A stretch of 64,000 nucleotides of DNA, taken from NCBI GenBank assembly GCA_031550725.1, contig JAVBOH010000017.1, positions 77,849 to 141,848 of the forward strand, given 5' to 3'. The stretch is from UBA946 sp031550725 (GTDB taxonomy: Bacteria > Bacillota > Clostridia > Oscillospirales > Ruminococcaceae). The notes beneath the pieces were generated by a model. It saw only the letters and a list, made by a program, of their open reading frames with translations, searched no databases and was not told the DNA's origin. Position numbers and translations under genes: made by a program. Below, piece after piece: positions 1-7,424 of the stretch; within the stretch, counting starts at the first letter, position 1, and every line of letters begins with the position of its first letter.

Positions 1-1
1 T

Positions 2-244
2 GATTATATTCCTGACAGCGATACTGAACGTGAACTTTTCGGAAGTGAAGATAAGCTAAGGCTATTTCGGCACATACATAAGCTTGATGAAATTTCCAAA
101 GAGGTCGTATTTTTACGTCTTTCAGGAGAGTTTTCGTTCAAGGATATAGGTGAGGTTTTGGGCGAGAGCGAAAACTTTGCAAGAGTTCGCTTTTATCGTG
201 CTAAACAGGAAATTATGAAAGGATTTGATGAGGATGAAGTGTGA
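2..244 (+). CDS. ECF-type RNA polymerase sigma factor, C-terminal part (5' end outside window)
   Basis: Frame 2 is open from the window edge to a TGA at 242-244. The visible 80 residues end with a helix-turn-helix typical of sigma region 4: 'VVFLRLSGEFSFKDIGEVLG' followed by a recognition helix ending 'RVRFYRAKQEIMKGF'. The region 4 fold would bind the -35 element of target promoters. The next gene is a zinc-binding anti-sigma factor that starts inside this gene's 3' end, the usual arrangement of an ECF sigma with its regulator. Which regulon it controls cannot be told. The N-terminal region 2 lies outside the window. Confidence 0.85.
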   Translation, partial: DYIPDSDTERELFGSEDKLRLFRHIHKLDEISKEVVFLRLSGEFSFKDIGEVLGESENFARVRFYRAKQEIMKGFDEDEV

Positions 245-857
245 AGTCATTAAGGATTTAGCACCGCTTTATAAGGATAAGCTTACGTGTGATGTTACAA
301 ATACCGAAATAGAAAATCATTTGAGCAAGTGTACGAACTGTAACAGCTATTATAAAGCAGTTACAGATGATAATGTGTTTGTTGAAAGAGTTAATATTGC
401 TGATATAAATGGAGTTAAGATTTTAAAAAAGGTTCGCAAAAAGCACTTTTTAGCAATTATTATTTCTATTGTTTTAACAGCAATTTTAATTTTCAGCGTT
501 GTTTATATCAGTACTTTAGGGACATTAGTTAACTCAAATGATGTTGATATAGTTTATCACATAACTGATGATGATTATATTTATGTTGAGTTTATACTTA
601 CAAATGGTGAGGTTCTTGCAATGACATCATCGAATTGGGATTCTTATATGACTGCTAGACAATCAAACAAAAAAAAATTCGATGATGGAGGAATATATCC
701 AAAAAGATTCACCTATGGTTTTCATTTAAATAAAAATGAAGATGGTGTTTATATAATTAATTCGGATTATGTAAGGGATGTCAAGTTTGCTGATAAAACA
801 ATTACTATTGACTGTAAGGAAATTGCTGACGAATTAGGAATTGATTATGTTGTATAG
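234..857 (+). CDS. Membrane anti-sigma factor with zinc-finger (zf-HC2/ZAS) domain
   Basis: A 207-residue protein starting MKCEVIKDL. The N-terminus carries the ZAS pattern with 'HLSKCTNC' (H-x3-C-x2-C) near residues 29-36, which in this family binds zinc and holds the partner sigma factor. One membrane segment follows (about residues 71-93), then an unrecognised extracellular C-terminal domain that probably senses the signal. The ATG at 234 is preferred over upstream TTG/ATG codons because family members begin with this MKCE-type sequence and GAAAGG lies about 11 bases upstream. It overlaps the sigma gene by 11 bp, so translation is probably coupled. The inducing signal is unknown. Confidence 0.82.
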   Translation: MKCEVIKDLAPLYKDKLTCDVTNTEIENHLSKCTNCNSYYKAVTDDNVFVERVNIADINGVKILKKVRKKHFLAIIISIVLTAILIFSVVYISTLGTLVNSNDVDIVYHITDDDYIYVEFILTNGEVLAMTSSNWDSYMTARQSNKKKFDDGGIYPKRFTYGFHLNKNEDGVYIINSDYVRDVKFADKTITIDCKEIADELGIDYVV

Positions 858-892
858 GTAATTGAATTTGATTTTATAGAAAGATAAATATT

Positions 893-927
893 GTGGCAGT
901 TATTAATTTGACTGCCACTTGTTTTTT
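893..927 (+). terminator. Rho-independent terminator after the anti-sigma gene
   Basis: An 8-bp perfect stem GTGGCAGT/ACTGCCAC with a 10-base loop, followed by TTGTTTTTT. It closes the sigma/anti-sigma operon before the promoter of the glycosyltransferase. Confidence 0.8.
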
Positions 928-941
928 ACAAAAACACCACA

Positions 942-970
942 TTGACACATACATAAAAAAATGTTATAAT
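942..970 (+). promoter_or_regulatory. Consensus SigA-type promoter for the GT2-ppa operon
   Basis: TTGACA at 942-947, a 17-bp spacer and TATAAT at 965-970: an exact match to the vegetative consensus. The start codon at 1033 leaves a leader of about 55 bases. Confidence 0.85.
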
Positions 971-1032
971 TATCAATAATTCATGTGGCTTTGAGGTATA
1001 ATATTTAAAACACATTTAAAGGATAGTATATA

Positions 1033-2001
1033 ATGAAAAATGAGCTGATATCCGTGGTAGTGCCTTGCTATAACGAGCAGGAGGTATTACCGTTATTTTA
1101 TGATGAAATTGTTCGTGTTACAGATGGCATGAAAAAAGAGCATTCGCACCTTGAATTTGAGTTTTTGTTTATCAATGACGGTTCAAAGGATAACACCTTA
1201 AAAATGTTACGTGAATATGCTCAAAAGGACAGCCGTGTGAGATATGTTTCATTTTCACGTAATTTTGGCAAAGAGGCTGGAATGTATGCAGGACTTCACG
1301 AGTCAAAGGGTGATTATGTTGTTATCCTTGATGCTGATTTGCAGCACCCCCCAGCATTTATTCCGAAGATGTATGAGTATGTATCATCAGGTGAATATGA
1401 CTGTGCATCGACAAGACGTGTTTCACGCAAGGGTGAACCTAAGCTGTTGTCATTTTTTGCGAGAATGTTCTATAAAATTATAAATAAGATATCACAGACT
1501 AATATTGTTGACGGTGCGCAGGATTTTCGTTTCATGACACGTCAGATGGTTAATTCTATCCTTGAAATGACTGAATATAACCGCTTTTCAAAGGGTATTT
1601 TCAGCTGGGTCGGATATGAAACGAAATATATAGAATATGAAAATGTTGAGCGTGCAGCAGGGAATACAACATGGAATTTTAGGAAGCTGTTTTTATACTC
1701 TCTTGAGGGTATTTTCGCTTTCACGACAGCTCCGCTATCAATTGCAATTTTCCTTGGTATGCTTTTTTGCATTGCGGCGTTCATTTGGATTATCGTAATT
1801 ATAGTTCAAAAGCTTGCGTTGGGAATTGAGCTTAGAGGGTATGCCTCCACAATGTGTGTCATACTTTTTAGCGGTGGGTTACAGCTTTTCTGTACTGGTA
1901 TTTTAGGACAGTATATTTCAAAAATGTATCTAGAAACTAAAAAACGACCTATTTATATTATTAAGGAAACAGAAGAAATTTATAATAAGAAAGAGGATTG
2001 A
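1033..2001 (+). CDS. Glycosyltransferase family 2, DPM1/GtrB-like, with two C-terminal membrane segments
   Basis: The 322-residue protein opens with the GT2 nucleotide-sugar motif 'VVVPCYNEQEVLPLFYDEI', followed by 'INDGSKDNT' and 'DADLQHPP' (DxD-type metal site, about residues 99-106). Two hydrophobic segments (about 230-260 and 270-295) place the C-terminus in the membrane. This matches polyprenyl-phosphate glycosyltransferases of the GtrB/ArnC/DPM1 group, which load a sugar onto undecaprenyl phosphate for cell-envelope decoration. The sugar is not known. AAAGGA lies upstream of the ATG. The pyrophosphatase gene follows with almost no gap, so the two are co-transcribed. Confidence 0.88.
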   Translation: MKNELISVVVPCYNEQEVLPLFYDEIVRVTDGMKKEHSHLEFEFLFINDGSKDNTLKMLREYAQKDSRVRYVSFSRNFGKEAGMYAGLHESKGDYVVILDADLQHPPAFIPKMYEYVSSGEYDCASTRRVSRKGEPKLLSFFARMFYKIINKISQTNIVDGAQDFRFMTRQMVNSILEMTEYNRFSKGIFSWVGYETKYIEYENVERAAGNTTWNFRKLFLYSLEGIFAFTTAPLSIAIFLGMLFCIAAFIWIIVIIVQKLALGIELRGYASTMCVILFSGGLQLFCTGILGQYISKMYLETKKRPIYIIKETEEIYNKKED

Positions 2002-2003
2002 GT

Positions 2004-2558
2004 ATGAATATTTGGCATGATATTTCACCTGACCGTATTACAAAGGAAAGCTTTTATGCCTGCATTGAGATTGAAAAGGGCAGTAAGATGAAGTATGAGC
2101 TTGATAAAAAGACAGGTATGCTTATGCTTGACAGAGTTTTGTATACCTCCACTCATTATCCTGCTAACTATGGTTTTATTCCGAGGACTTATGCTGAGGA
2201 TGGCGACCCTTTGGATGTTCTTGTGCTGTGTTCTGAATCAATTTCATCCATGGCTTTGGTAAAATGTTATCCGATTGGTGTTATATCCATGCTTGATAAT
2301 AACGCTCGTGATGATAAAATTATTGTCATCCCTTTTAATGATCCGACATATAATTCTTATACTGACATCAACGAACTTCCAAAGCATATTTTTGATGAAA
2401 TGTCGCACTTCTTTTCTGTATATAAAAATCTTGAATGCAAGGAAACTATCATTGATGAGGTGCAGAATAAGGATGTTGCGATTGATATAATTGAAAGCTG
2501 CATTGACAGGTATATTGATAATTTCTGCAAGGGTAAATGCAGTTCAGATATTACATAA
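2004..2558 (+). CDS. ppa: Inorganic pyrophosphatase, soluble family I
   Basis: Hydrolyses pyrophosphate to phosphate in the cytoplasm and so drives biosynthetic reactions. The 184-residue protein has the family I signature 'DGDPLDVLVL' with its metal-binding aspartates, plus 'YPANYGFIPRTY' upstream of it. The ATG at 2004 has AAGAGG seven bases upstream; a TTG at 1998 would lie too close to that site. The preceding glycosyltransferase ends at 2001, so the genes form a tight pair. The fit with the family is good across the whole length. Confidence 0.93.
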   Translation: MNIWHDISPDRITKESFYACIEIEKGSKMKYELDKKTGMLMLDRVLYTSTHYPANYGFIPRTYAEDGDPLDVLVLCSESISSMALVKCYPIGVISMLDNNARDDKIIVIPFNDPTYNSYTDINELPKHIFDEMSHFFSVYKNLECKETIIDEVQNKDVAIDIIESCIDRYIDNFCKGKCSSDIT

Positions 2559-2564
2559 AAAAAT

Positions 2565-2608
2565 CAGCAGATACATTAGCTTTTCACCTAATGTATCTGC
2601 TTTATTTT
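2565..2608. terminator. Bidirectional terminator between ppa and sigG
   Basis: A 13-bp perfect stem (2567-2579 with 2588-2600) flanked by A-rich sequence on the left and T-rich sequence on the right. It can end transcripts arriving from ppa (+) and from sigG (-). Confidence 0.85.
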
Positions 2609-2609
2609 T

Positions 2610-3380
2610 TTATATTTTCCCTTTAATTTTATCTAATGTGAATTTTTCAAGGCGTGATACCTGTGCTTGTGAAATACCGATTTCATTTGCGACTTCAACT
2701 TGTGTCTTGCCTTGAAAAAATCTTAGATACAGGATGTTTTTTTCTCTTGGCTGGAGCATATTAATTGCTTCCTTTAATGAAATTTCATCAAGCCAGTTTG
2801 AATCATCGTTATTATCACCGACTTGATCCATGATATAAAGTGTGTCACCTGCATCGGAATAAACAGGTTCATAAAGTGAAACAGGGTCAGTTATGCTTTC
2901 CAAAGCCATAACAACATCAGACTGCTTTGCTTCGATATAATCGGCAATTTGCTTTATTGTAGGCTCTTTTTGATTTTGCGTAGTCAAAAGTTCCTTAGCC
3001 TGTAAAGCACGATATGCTAAATCCCGCAAGGAACGGCTGACACGAATAGGGTTGTTGTCACGCATATATCTGCGCACCTCACCGGCAATCATCGGAACAG
3101 CATAGGTTGAAAAACGCACATCTAAATCAGTATTAAAATTGTCAATAGCTTTCATAAGTCCGATACAGCCGACCTGAAACAAATCATCGGCATTTTCACC
3201 CCTGCCGATAAACTTTTGTATTACGCTTAAAACAAGTCTTAAATTACCCTTAATAAGCTTGTCCCTTGCACGTTTATCCCCCTGCTTATAGCTTTTAAGG
3301 AGAGAAATTTTCTCATCCTCTTTAAGAACCTTAAGTTTTGATGTATCCACACCGCTGATATCAACCTTGTTATAATACAT
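2610..3380 (-). CDS. sigG: Sporulation sigma factor SigG (late forespore)
   Basis: Directs late forespore transcription. The protein is SigG-like throughout: 'NKVDISGVDTSKLKVLK' at the N-terminus, 'GNLRLVLSVIQKF', 'DDLFQVGCIGLMKAIDNF', 'DNNPIRVSRSLRDLAY' and the region 4.2 helix 'GISQAQVSRLEKF'. The ATG at 3380 has AGGAG (3391-3395) nine bases upstream. An in-frame ATG at 3434 would add 18 residues but has no ribosome-binding site. The Shine-Dalgarno lies inside a long hairpin (3389-3430), so translation is probably held down. It lies directly downstream of sigE, as in bacilli and clostridia. Confidence 0.95.
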   Translation of the reverse strand: MYYNKVDISGVDTSKLKVLKEDEKISLLKSYKQGDKRARDKLIKGNLRLVLSVIQKFIGRGENADDLFQVGCIGLMKAIDNFNTDLDVRFSTYAVPMIAGEVRRYMRDNNPIRVSRSLRDLAYRALQAKELLTTQNQKEPTIKQIADYIEAKQSDVVMALESITDPVSLYEPVYSDAGDTLYIMDQVGDNNDDSNWLDEISLKEAINMLQPREKNILYLRFFQGKTQVEVANEIGISQAQVSRLEKFTLDKIKGKI

Positions 3381-3388
3381 ATAATAAA

Positions 3389-3430
3389 AGCTCCTGACAT
3401 AATTGTTCATTACAATTATTGTCAGAAGCT
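3389..3430 (-). promoter_or_regulatory. Leader hairpin burying the sigG Shine-Dalgarno
   Basis: On the minus-strand RNA, the arm at 3430-3412 pairs with the arm at 3406-3389: 18 base pairs with one G-U pair and one bulged base, and a 5-base loop at 3407-3411. The AGGAG at 3395-3391 lies in the downstream arm. In Bacillus subtilis, leader secondary structure is one of the features known to dampen sigG expression. The same role here is inference. Confidence 0.75.
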
Positions 3431-3490
3431 CCATTTTTTATACAGCATTACAGGAGTTAATAAATACCAGTGTATAATAACAGATGTATT

Positions 3491-4201
3491 CTACGATATG
3501 TTTTTTTCCAATTCCCTGCGTAATTTTTTTATGATGCGTTTTTCAAGACGGGAAATATATGACTGTGAAATACCGATAATATCGGCAACTTCCTTTTGTG
3601 TTTTTTCCTTGCCGTCAATAAGCCCGAAACGCATTTTCATAATAACGCTTTCACGGTCAGGAAGCTTGTTAACAGCCTCAAGCAAAACATTGCGTTCAGC
3701 CTCATTTTCAATATTGCAGTTAACAACATCCTCATCAGTTCCTAATATATCGGATAGCAAAAGCTCATTGCCATCCCAGTCAATATTAAGTGGCTCATCA
3801 ATAGAAAGCTCATTTTTATATTGTGATGATTTACGCAAAAACATGAGTATCTCATTTTCAATACACCTTGATGCATATGTAGCAAGCTTGATATTACGTT
3901 CGGGACTGAATGTATTAACAGCCTTGATAAGTCCGATTGTACCAATAGAAACCAAGTCCTCAATGCCAACTCCTGTTGACTCGAACTTCTTTGCGATATA
4001 AACAACAAGACGCAGATTATGGGTGATAAGAAGCTGACGTGCCTCCATCTCGTTTGTTTTAAGCATATCAAAAACTTCTGCCTCACGGTCTTTTGAGAGC
4101 GGTGCAGGCAGTGTATCAGAGCCATTCACATAGAATATATTTTGCTTTTTTTGTATAAATAGAGCTTTTATCCATAATTTTATTTTTTGTATAATCTTCA
4201 C
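3491..4201 (-). CDS. sigE: Sporulation sigma factor SigE precursor (mother cell)
   Basis: Early mother-cell sigma factor, made as an inactive membrane-bound precursor. The first ~28 residues are basic and amphipathic ('[20 protein letters not shown]') and form the pro-sequence removed by SpoIIGA. Conserved SigE blocks follow: '[17 protein letters not shown]', '[13 protein letters not shown]', '[11 protein letters not shown]', '[15 protein letters not shown]' and the region 4.2 helix '[13 protein letters not shown]'. The start is GTG, with only a distant GAAAGG about 14 bases upstream, so initiation may be weak or coupled to spoIIGA, which ends 34 bp upstream. It forms the spoIIG operon with spoIIGA. 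Confidence 0.95.
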   Translation of the reverse strand: MKIIQKIKLWIKALFIQKKQNIFYVNGSDTLPAPLSKDREAEVFDMLKTNEMEARQLLITHNLRLVVYIAKKFESTGVGIEDLVSIGTIGLIKAVNTFSPERNIKLATYASRCIENEILMFLRKSSQYKNELSIDEPLNIDWDGNELLLSDILGTDEDVVNCNIENEAERNVLLEAVNKLPDRESVIMKMRFGLIDGKEKTQKEVADIIGISQSYISRLEKRIIKKLRRELEKNIS

Positions 4202-4235
4202 TTTTTTATTACCAGCCTTTCAATTTATTACACAT

Positions 4236-5090
4236 TTACGCCATTAAAATTTTCGGATTAAAAATCGCATAATCCATATCTTTATCAACAATGCCGATAT
4301 AAGCGGCAGTATATTTGATACTTTTGGTTTCGTTGTTTTTTATGTAGATACTGCTTGGCAGAAACGATGGAAGTAAGCCATTTGAATTAATAGTGGAAAA
4401 CGGTATAAGCCGCCACCCCTTGTATAAAACATCATTTTCCGGAGCAGACAAAAAATTCATTATGCTGTCAAGCTCGGTTTCATCAATTAGCGGCAGTAAG
4501 CTTTTTTTACTGCAAACTATAATCGGTTTGCCGCTGAATGAGTCAGTAAGATTATTGCAAGTATCGGAAATTGCTTTAAATTCAATGGTCTTGTCATTGT
4601 TCGTAACCGTTATAACATAGTCACCATCAAAATCATTTTTGTTGTCAAGGAAATACCTGAAAACCGATATGATAAGATAAGAAACAACCGTCGAAATAAC
4701 AAGCATAGTAAGTGAAATATCGATATAAAGCATGGTGTTGTTCCAATAGACTGTGCCACTTTTAAAAAGTATTGTCAAGCCATATTCAATCCCTGCAAAT
4801 ATAAAGCATATAAAAAGAAAAACCAGACTTTTCCTGTAATAGTCCTTAAAGCTTTTGCACTTAAAGGCAAGAAAAACTATCAGTGCTGCTGAGGACATCC
4901 GCACAAGCAGTAAAATCAGGTTATCCATTTCAGGCAGGAGTATAATAAGTGAAAACAAGCTGCCTATAACCGCACTCAAAATGCATCTGCCATTTTTTAG
5001 CGGTGAATGTGAAACCCTTGCAGTTGCTTTCAGCAGAAAGAAATTCACGTATATATTTGTAATAATCAAAATATCTATGTATATGTACAC
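4236..5090 (-). CDS. spoIIGA: Sigma-E processing peptidase SpoIIGA
   Basis: A septum-located aspartic protease that cleaves pro-SigE. About five membrane segments fill the first ~155 residues, followed by a cytosolic protease domain with 'AISDTCNNLTDS', matching the family motif D-[TS]-G-N-x-L-x-D except that Gly is Cys. I place the start at a GTG (5090) because AAGGATGG (5098-5105) sits seven bases upstream and the resulting N-terminus VYIYIDILIITN matches the family. An upstream ATG in the same frame adds 15 residues with no binding site and lies beyond the predicted transcript start. The sigE gene follows. Confidence 0.88.
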   Translation of the reverse strand: MYIYIDILIITNIYVNFFLLKATARVSHSPLKNGRCILSAVIGSLFSLIILLPEMDNLILLLVRMSSAALIVFLAFKCKSFKDYYRKSLVFLFICFIFAGIEYGLTILFKSGTVYWNNTMLYIDISLTMLVISTVVSYLIISVFRYFLDNKNDFDGDYVITVTNNDKTIEFKAISDTCNNLTDSFSGKPIIVCSKKSLLPLIDETELDSIMNFLSAPENDVLYKGWRLIPFSTINSNGLLPSFLPSSIYIKNNETKSIKYTAAYIGIVDKDMDYAIFNPKILMA

Positions 5091-5123
5091 ACTAAAACCA
5101 TCCTTTGCAATTGGTATAATAAT

Positions 5124-5156
5124 ATTATAAGACAAGGGTTTTTAAAAAACTGTCGA
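5124..5156 (-). promoter_or_regulatory. spoIIG promoter with long spacer and overlapping Spo0A-like box
   Basis: On the minus strand, TCGACA (5156-5151) and a perfect TATAAT (5129-5124) are separated by 21 bp, too long for an ordinary SigA promoter. The -35-like hexamer overlaps TGTCGAT (plus strand 5151-5157), a 6/7 match to the 0A box TGNCGAA. The B. subtilis spoIIG promoter also has an over-long spacer (22 bp) and depends on Spo0A. The expected transcript start near 5117 leaves a 27-base leader to the GTG. Confidence 0.65.
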
Positions 5157-5190
5157 TTATAGGACAAAGAATAAATTTTGTTTTAATGCA

Positions 5191-5219
5191 AAAAAAATCC
5201 CCCGAAATTAATCGGAGGA
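5191..5219 (-). terminator. Terminator after the OGG-type glycosylase
   Basis: Read on the minus strand, CCTCCGA pairs with TCGGGGG (one mismatch) around an AT loop, followed by seven or more T residues. It ends the 7.1-5.2 kb minus-strand unit just upstream of the spoIIG promoter. Confidence 0.75.
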
Positions 5220-5243
5220 CAGGCATTATGAATATATTTATTT

Positions 5244-6050
5244 TTACTGTTCGCAGGTTCGTATGTAATGAAAAAGATACTGCTGTGCAATGCCTGCATA
5301 GTTTGCAGCAAACTTCGGAAAGCCATTAGGATAATATTTTTCCATAACACGCTTTATCCAAACGTCAATCGGAAAGCATTCAATACGATACATACCATAA
5401 AGCAACGCACATTCGGCAACCTTTGGACCAACACCCTTTATTGTGATAAGTGCTTTTCTTGCATCTTCAATCGGCATTTTGCTGATTACATCAAGGTTTA
5501 ATGTACCGCTCGACAGCTTTTCAGCACAGTCAAGAATATATTTTGCACGAAAACCACTTCTTAAGTATGACAAATCATCTTCACAAAGTCCTGCAAAATC
5601 ATTATAGTTAGGAAAGCCGTCATAATGCTCACAAAGCCTGTTAATAATGCCTTTTATACGAGGTATATTGTTGTTTTGAGAAATGATAAACGAACATAAA
5701 GCCTCCCATTTATCCTGCCGCAAAAGCCTGATACCACCAGCATATGAGCAGGCTTTTGACAAGGTTTCATCCTCTGCAAAAACACCTTTAAGCATGGTAT
5801 AATCGGTATCAAAATCGAAATACGGTACCCAGACATCATGAAAGGTCAATTCATCGGTATCATGAAGAATGAAATAATCTTTTTCAGCGGAGATGGTAAG
5901 CGGTGTGTTCAGCATAAACCCATGATATGAGCATACACTAGAATTATTCTCACGCTCCCAGCGAAAAGCCTGTCCGCAGTCAAGGGTTTCGTCAAGATTA
6001 AAGTCAGATGTTTTTAAAATAATGTCATTACCCTTTTTCATGTATTCCAT
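5244..6050 (-). CDS. 8-oxoguanine DNA glycosylase/AP lyase, OGG1 type
   Basis: Removes oxidised guanine from DNA and nicks the abasic site. The 268-residue protein has an OGG_N-like N-terminal domain with 'DCGQAFRW' (residues 24-31), then the HhH-GPD domain. 'IKGVGPKVAECALLYG' carries the catalytic Lys210, and 'FPIDVWIKRV' carries the essential Asp229. 'SQNNNIPRI' matches the helix that replaces the flipped base. GAGGTG lies just upstream of the ATG. This eukaryote-like OGG1 form is common in clostridia. It is transcribed with the tautomerase and phosphoesterase genes upstream or from a promoter in the gap. Confidence 0.9.
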   Translation of the reverse strand: MEYMKKGNDIILKTSDFNLDETLDCGQAFRWERENNSSVCSYHGFMLNTPLTISAEKDYFILHDTDELTFHDVWVPYFDFDTDYTMLKGVFAEDETLSKACSYAGGIRLLRQDKWEALCSFIISQNNNIPRIKGIINRLCEHYDGFPNYNDFAGLCEDDLSYLRSGFRAKYILDCAEKLSSGTLNLDVISKMPIEDARKALITIKGVGPKVAECALLYGMYRIECFPIDVWIKRVMEKYYPNGFPKFAANYAGIAQQYLFHYIRTCEQ

Positions 6051-6084
6051 TTCAACACCTCGTTTCTAAATGCACAAAAATTAA

Positions 6085-6113
6085 TGTAGGGGCGATTAAT
6101 AATCGCCCCTACG
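6085..6113. repeat. GTAGGGGCGA-type palindromic repeat, copy 1
   Basis: Two perfect 12-bp arms (6086-6097 and 6101-6112) around a 3-base centre: GTAGGGGCGATT-AAT-AATCGCCCCTAC. One of at least 13 intergenic members of this family in the window, and one of the best preserved. Confidence 0.85.
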
Positions 6114-6139
6114 ACGATTTGTTCTTGTAAAATTTAATT

Positions 6140-6376
6140 TTAAAGCAGCGATTTAGGGTCATAAGCAGGCTTTTTGAACAGCTTATCATCCTTTGCAGTG
6201 ATTTCATCAGCGAAAACATCCTGCCATTCTTCAGCGGTATAATCCTCAACAGCGACGCTAACGTGTGACTCACCACAGCCCAAAGCTTCACACAATGCAG
6301 CTGCAAGCTTGTCAGCTGCGATTTGTTTTTGAACATCAGTTCTTCCCTTTAACATTTTAACAGAAATATGCGGCAT
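6140..6376 (-). CDS. 4-oxalocrotonate tautomerase family protein, PptA-like
   Basis: A 78-residue protein beginning MPHISVKMLKGR. After Met removal Pro-1 would be the catalytic base, the hallmark of the tautomerase superfamily. The length and the C-terminal 'EEWQDVFADEI ... LFKKPAYDP' resemble E. coli PptA (about 77 residues) more than the 62-residue 4-OT enzymes. The physiological substrate of such proteins is usually unknown. GGAGGTC lies seven bases upstream of the ATG. A palindromic repeat sits between this gene and the glycosylase downstream. Confidence 0.85.
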   Translation of the reverse strand: MPHISVKMLKGRTDVQKQIAADKLAAALCEALGCGESHVSVAVEDYTAEEWQDVFADEITAKDDKLFKKPAYDPKSLL

Positions 6377-6428
6377 AAAAAACGACCTCCATAAATTTAT
6401 ATTTTTATATGTTTATTTAATCTTTTTT

Positions 6429-7130
6429 CTACTTGCCAAAGTGCTTTTTTTCATTTGGCAAAGCACTTTCAATGACAGCAACATCATCAAACAAGCACTG
6501 ATATTTAGGCGGTATAATCTTGTTTTTATGAGCCTTGCCAAAATACCACATCTTGAATGTGATATCATTCTTAATAGCATCAAAAAAAGTATGCATATAA
6601 CTAATCTGATTAACCTCAAACCCCAAAAATTCCTTAACGCTTGCAGGTGGCTCATGTGTGATTATGTAGTCAGCAGCATTGCCATGCTCTTTTAACAGCA
6701 AAGCAGCAGCATGAATTTCTTCAGTTTCAGGCAATTCTGATTCATACCATGTATTCGATTCACGGCGGATATCAATTTCCTTAGTCTGCCCTCCGCCGAA
6801 TGCGAAAAAGCTATGACCTTGTAAGTCAAAAATATTACCTCTCACAAGGTGCATAAGCTTGCCGGAAATAACATTTACCTTACCACCGCAGAAATCACTT
6901 TCAGGATATTCGCTCAAAGCGTCATAATTCTCATGACACCCTTCTACAAAAAGAGTATAAAATTTTTTGCGTCCAATCTTTTTAAGGATATGCTTTTCCT
7001 TTTTTGAATTATCCCATAAAAACCCGAAATCCCCACAAACAATGAGGATATCATTCTTTTTAAGCTTTTTAATATTTTTATGCTTAAAGCGAGTTAAATC
7101 GCCGTGCATATCACCCGTTATACAAATCAA
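6429..7130 (-). CDS. Calcineurin-like metallophosphoesterase with altered metal ligands
   Basis: The 233-residue protein begins with 'MICITGDMHGD' and 'GDFGFLW', which supply the first-metal Asp/His and the bridging Asp, and has 'YIITHEPP'. Two usual second-metal ligands differ: the GNHE block reads 'EGCHENY' (Asn to Cys), and the terminal GHxH block reads 'FGKAHKN' (first His to Lys). The start is TTG with GAAAGG 11 bases upstream. Either it is a one-metal or changed-specificity enzyme, or it has lost activity. The rest of the fold looks intact. It probably heads the unit with the tautomerase and glycosylase genes. Confidence 0.8.
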   Translation of the reverse strand: MICITGDMHGDLTRFKHKNIKKLKKNDILIVCGDFGFLWDNSKKEKHILKKIGRKKFYTLFVEGCHENYDALSEYPESDFCGGKVNVISGKLMHLVRGNIFDLQGHSFFAFGGGQTKEIDIRRESNTWYESELPETEEIHAAALLLKEHGNAADYIITHEPPASVKEFLGFEVNQISYMHTFFDAIKNDITFKMWYFGKAHKNKIIPPKYQCLFDDVAVIESALPNEKKHFGK

Positions 7131-7273
7131 TTTATTACAGACCTTTCTTTTGCAATCATAAATACATTATAACATATTTTTTTCATAACGTAAAGAGGGA
7201 AAAAACTCGAAAGATAAGATATATCTACAAAGCTACTAAATATTGTGATGATACTTTGTACATATCTACAAAT

Positions 7274-7306
7274 GTAAATGACATTTACCGTAAAATTATA
7301 ATTTAC
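7274..7306. promoter_or_regulatory. Two adjacent GTAAA...TTTAC dyads upstream of the nfeD promoter
   Basis: GTAAATG-A-CATTTAC (7274-7288) is a perfect 15-base dyad. GTAAA-N7-TTTAC (7290-7306) follows at once. They end just before the -35 hexamer at 7309, a suitable place for an activator or repressor. No regulator can be named. Confidence 0.45.
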
Positions 7307-7308
7307 AC

Positions 7309-7337
7309 TTGAAAAATGTCGAAAGATATGTTATAGT
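7309..7337 (+). promoter_or_regulatory. SigA-like promoter of the nfeD-SPFH operon
   Basis: TTGAAA (7309-7314), a 17-bp spacer and TATAGT (7332-7337). The leader to the ATG at 7425 is about 80 bases. In the upstream gap ATATCTACA occurs twice (about 7218 and 7262) and once inverted at 7338. Confidence 0.65.
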
Positions 7338-7424
7338 GTAGATATAGTTTGAAAGAGAAATAAATATCTCTCAACCTTATAGCATATAAATATAATGATA
7401 CATTGATAAATAAGGAGGATTGTA

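Noticed and set aside
3381..3434. Longer SigG start at an ATG at 3434
   Set aside because: It has no ribosome-binding site and would add 18 residues encoded by the hairpin that are absent from SigG proteins; the ATG at 3380 has a well-placed AGGAG.
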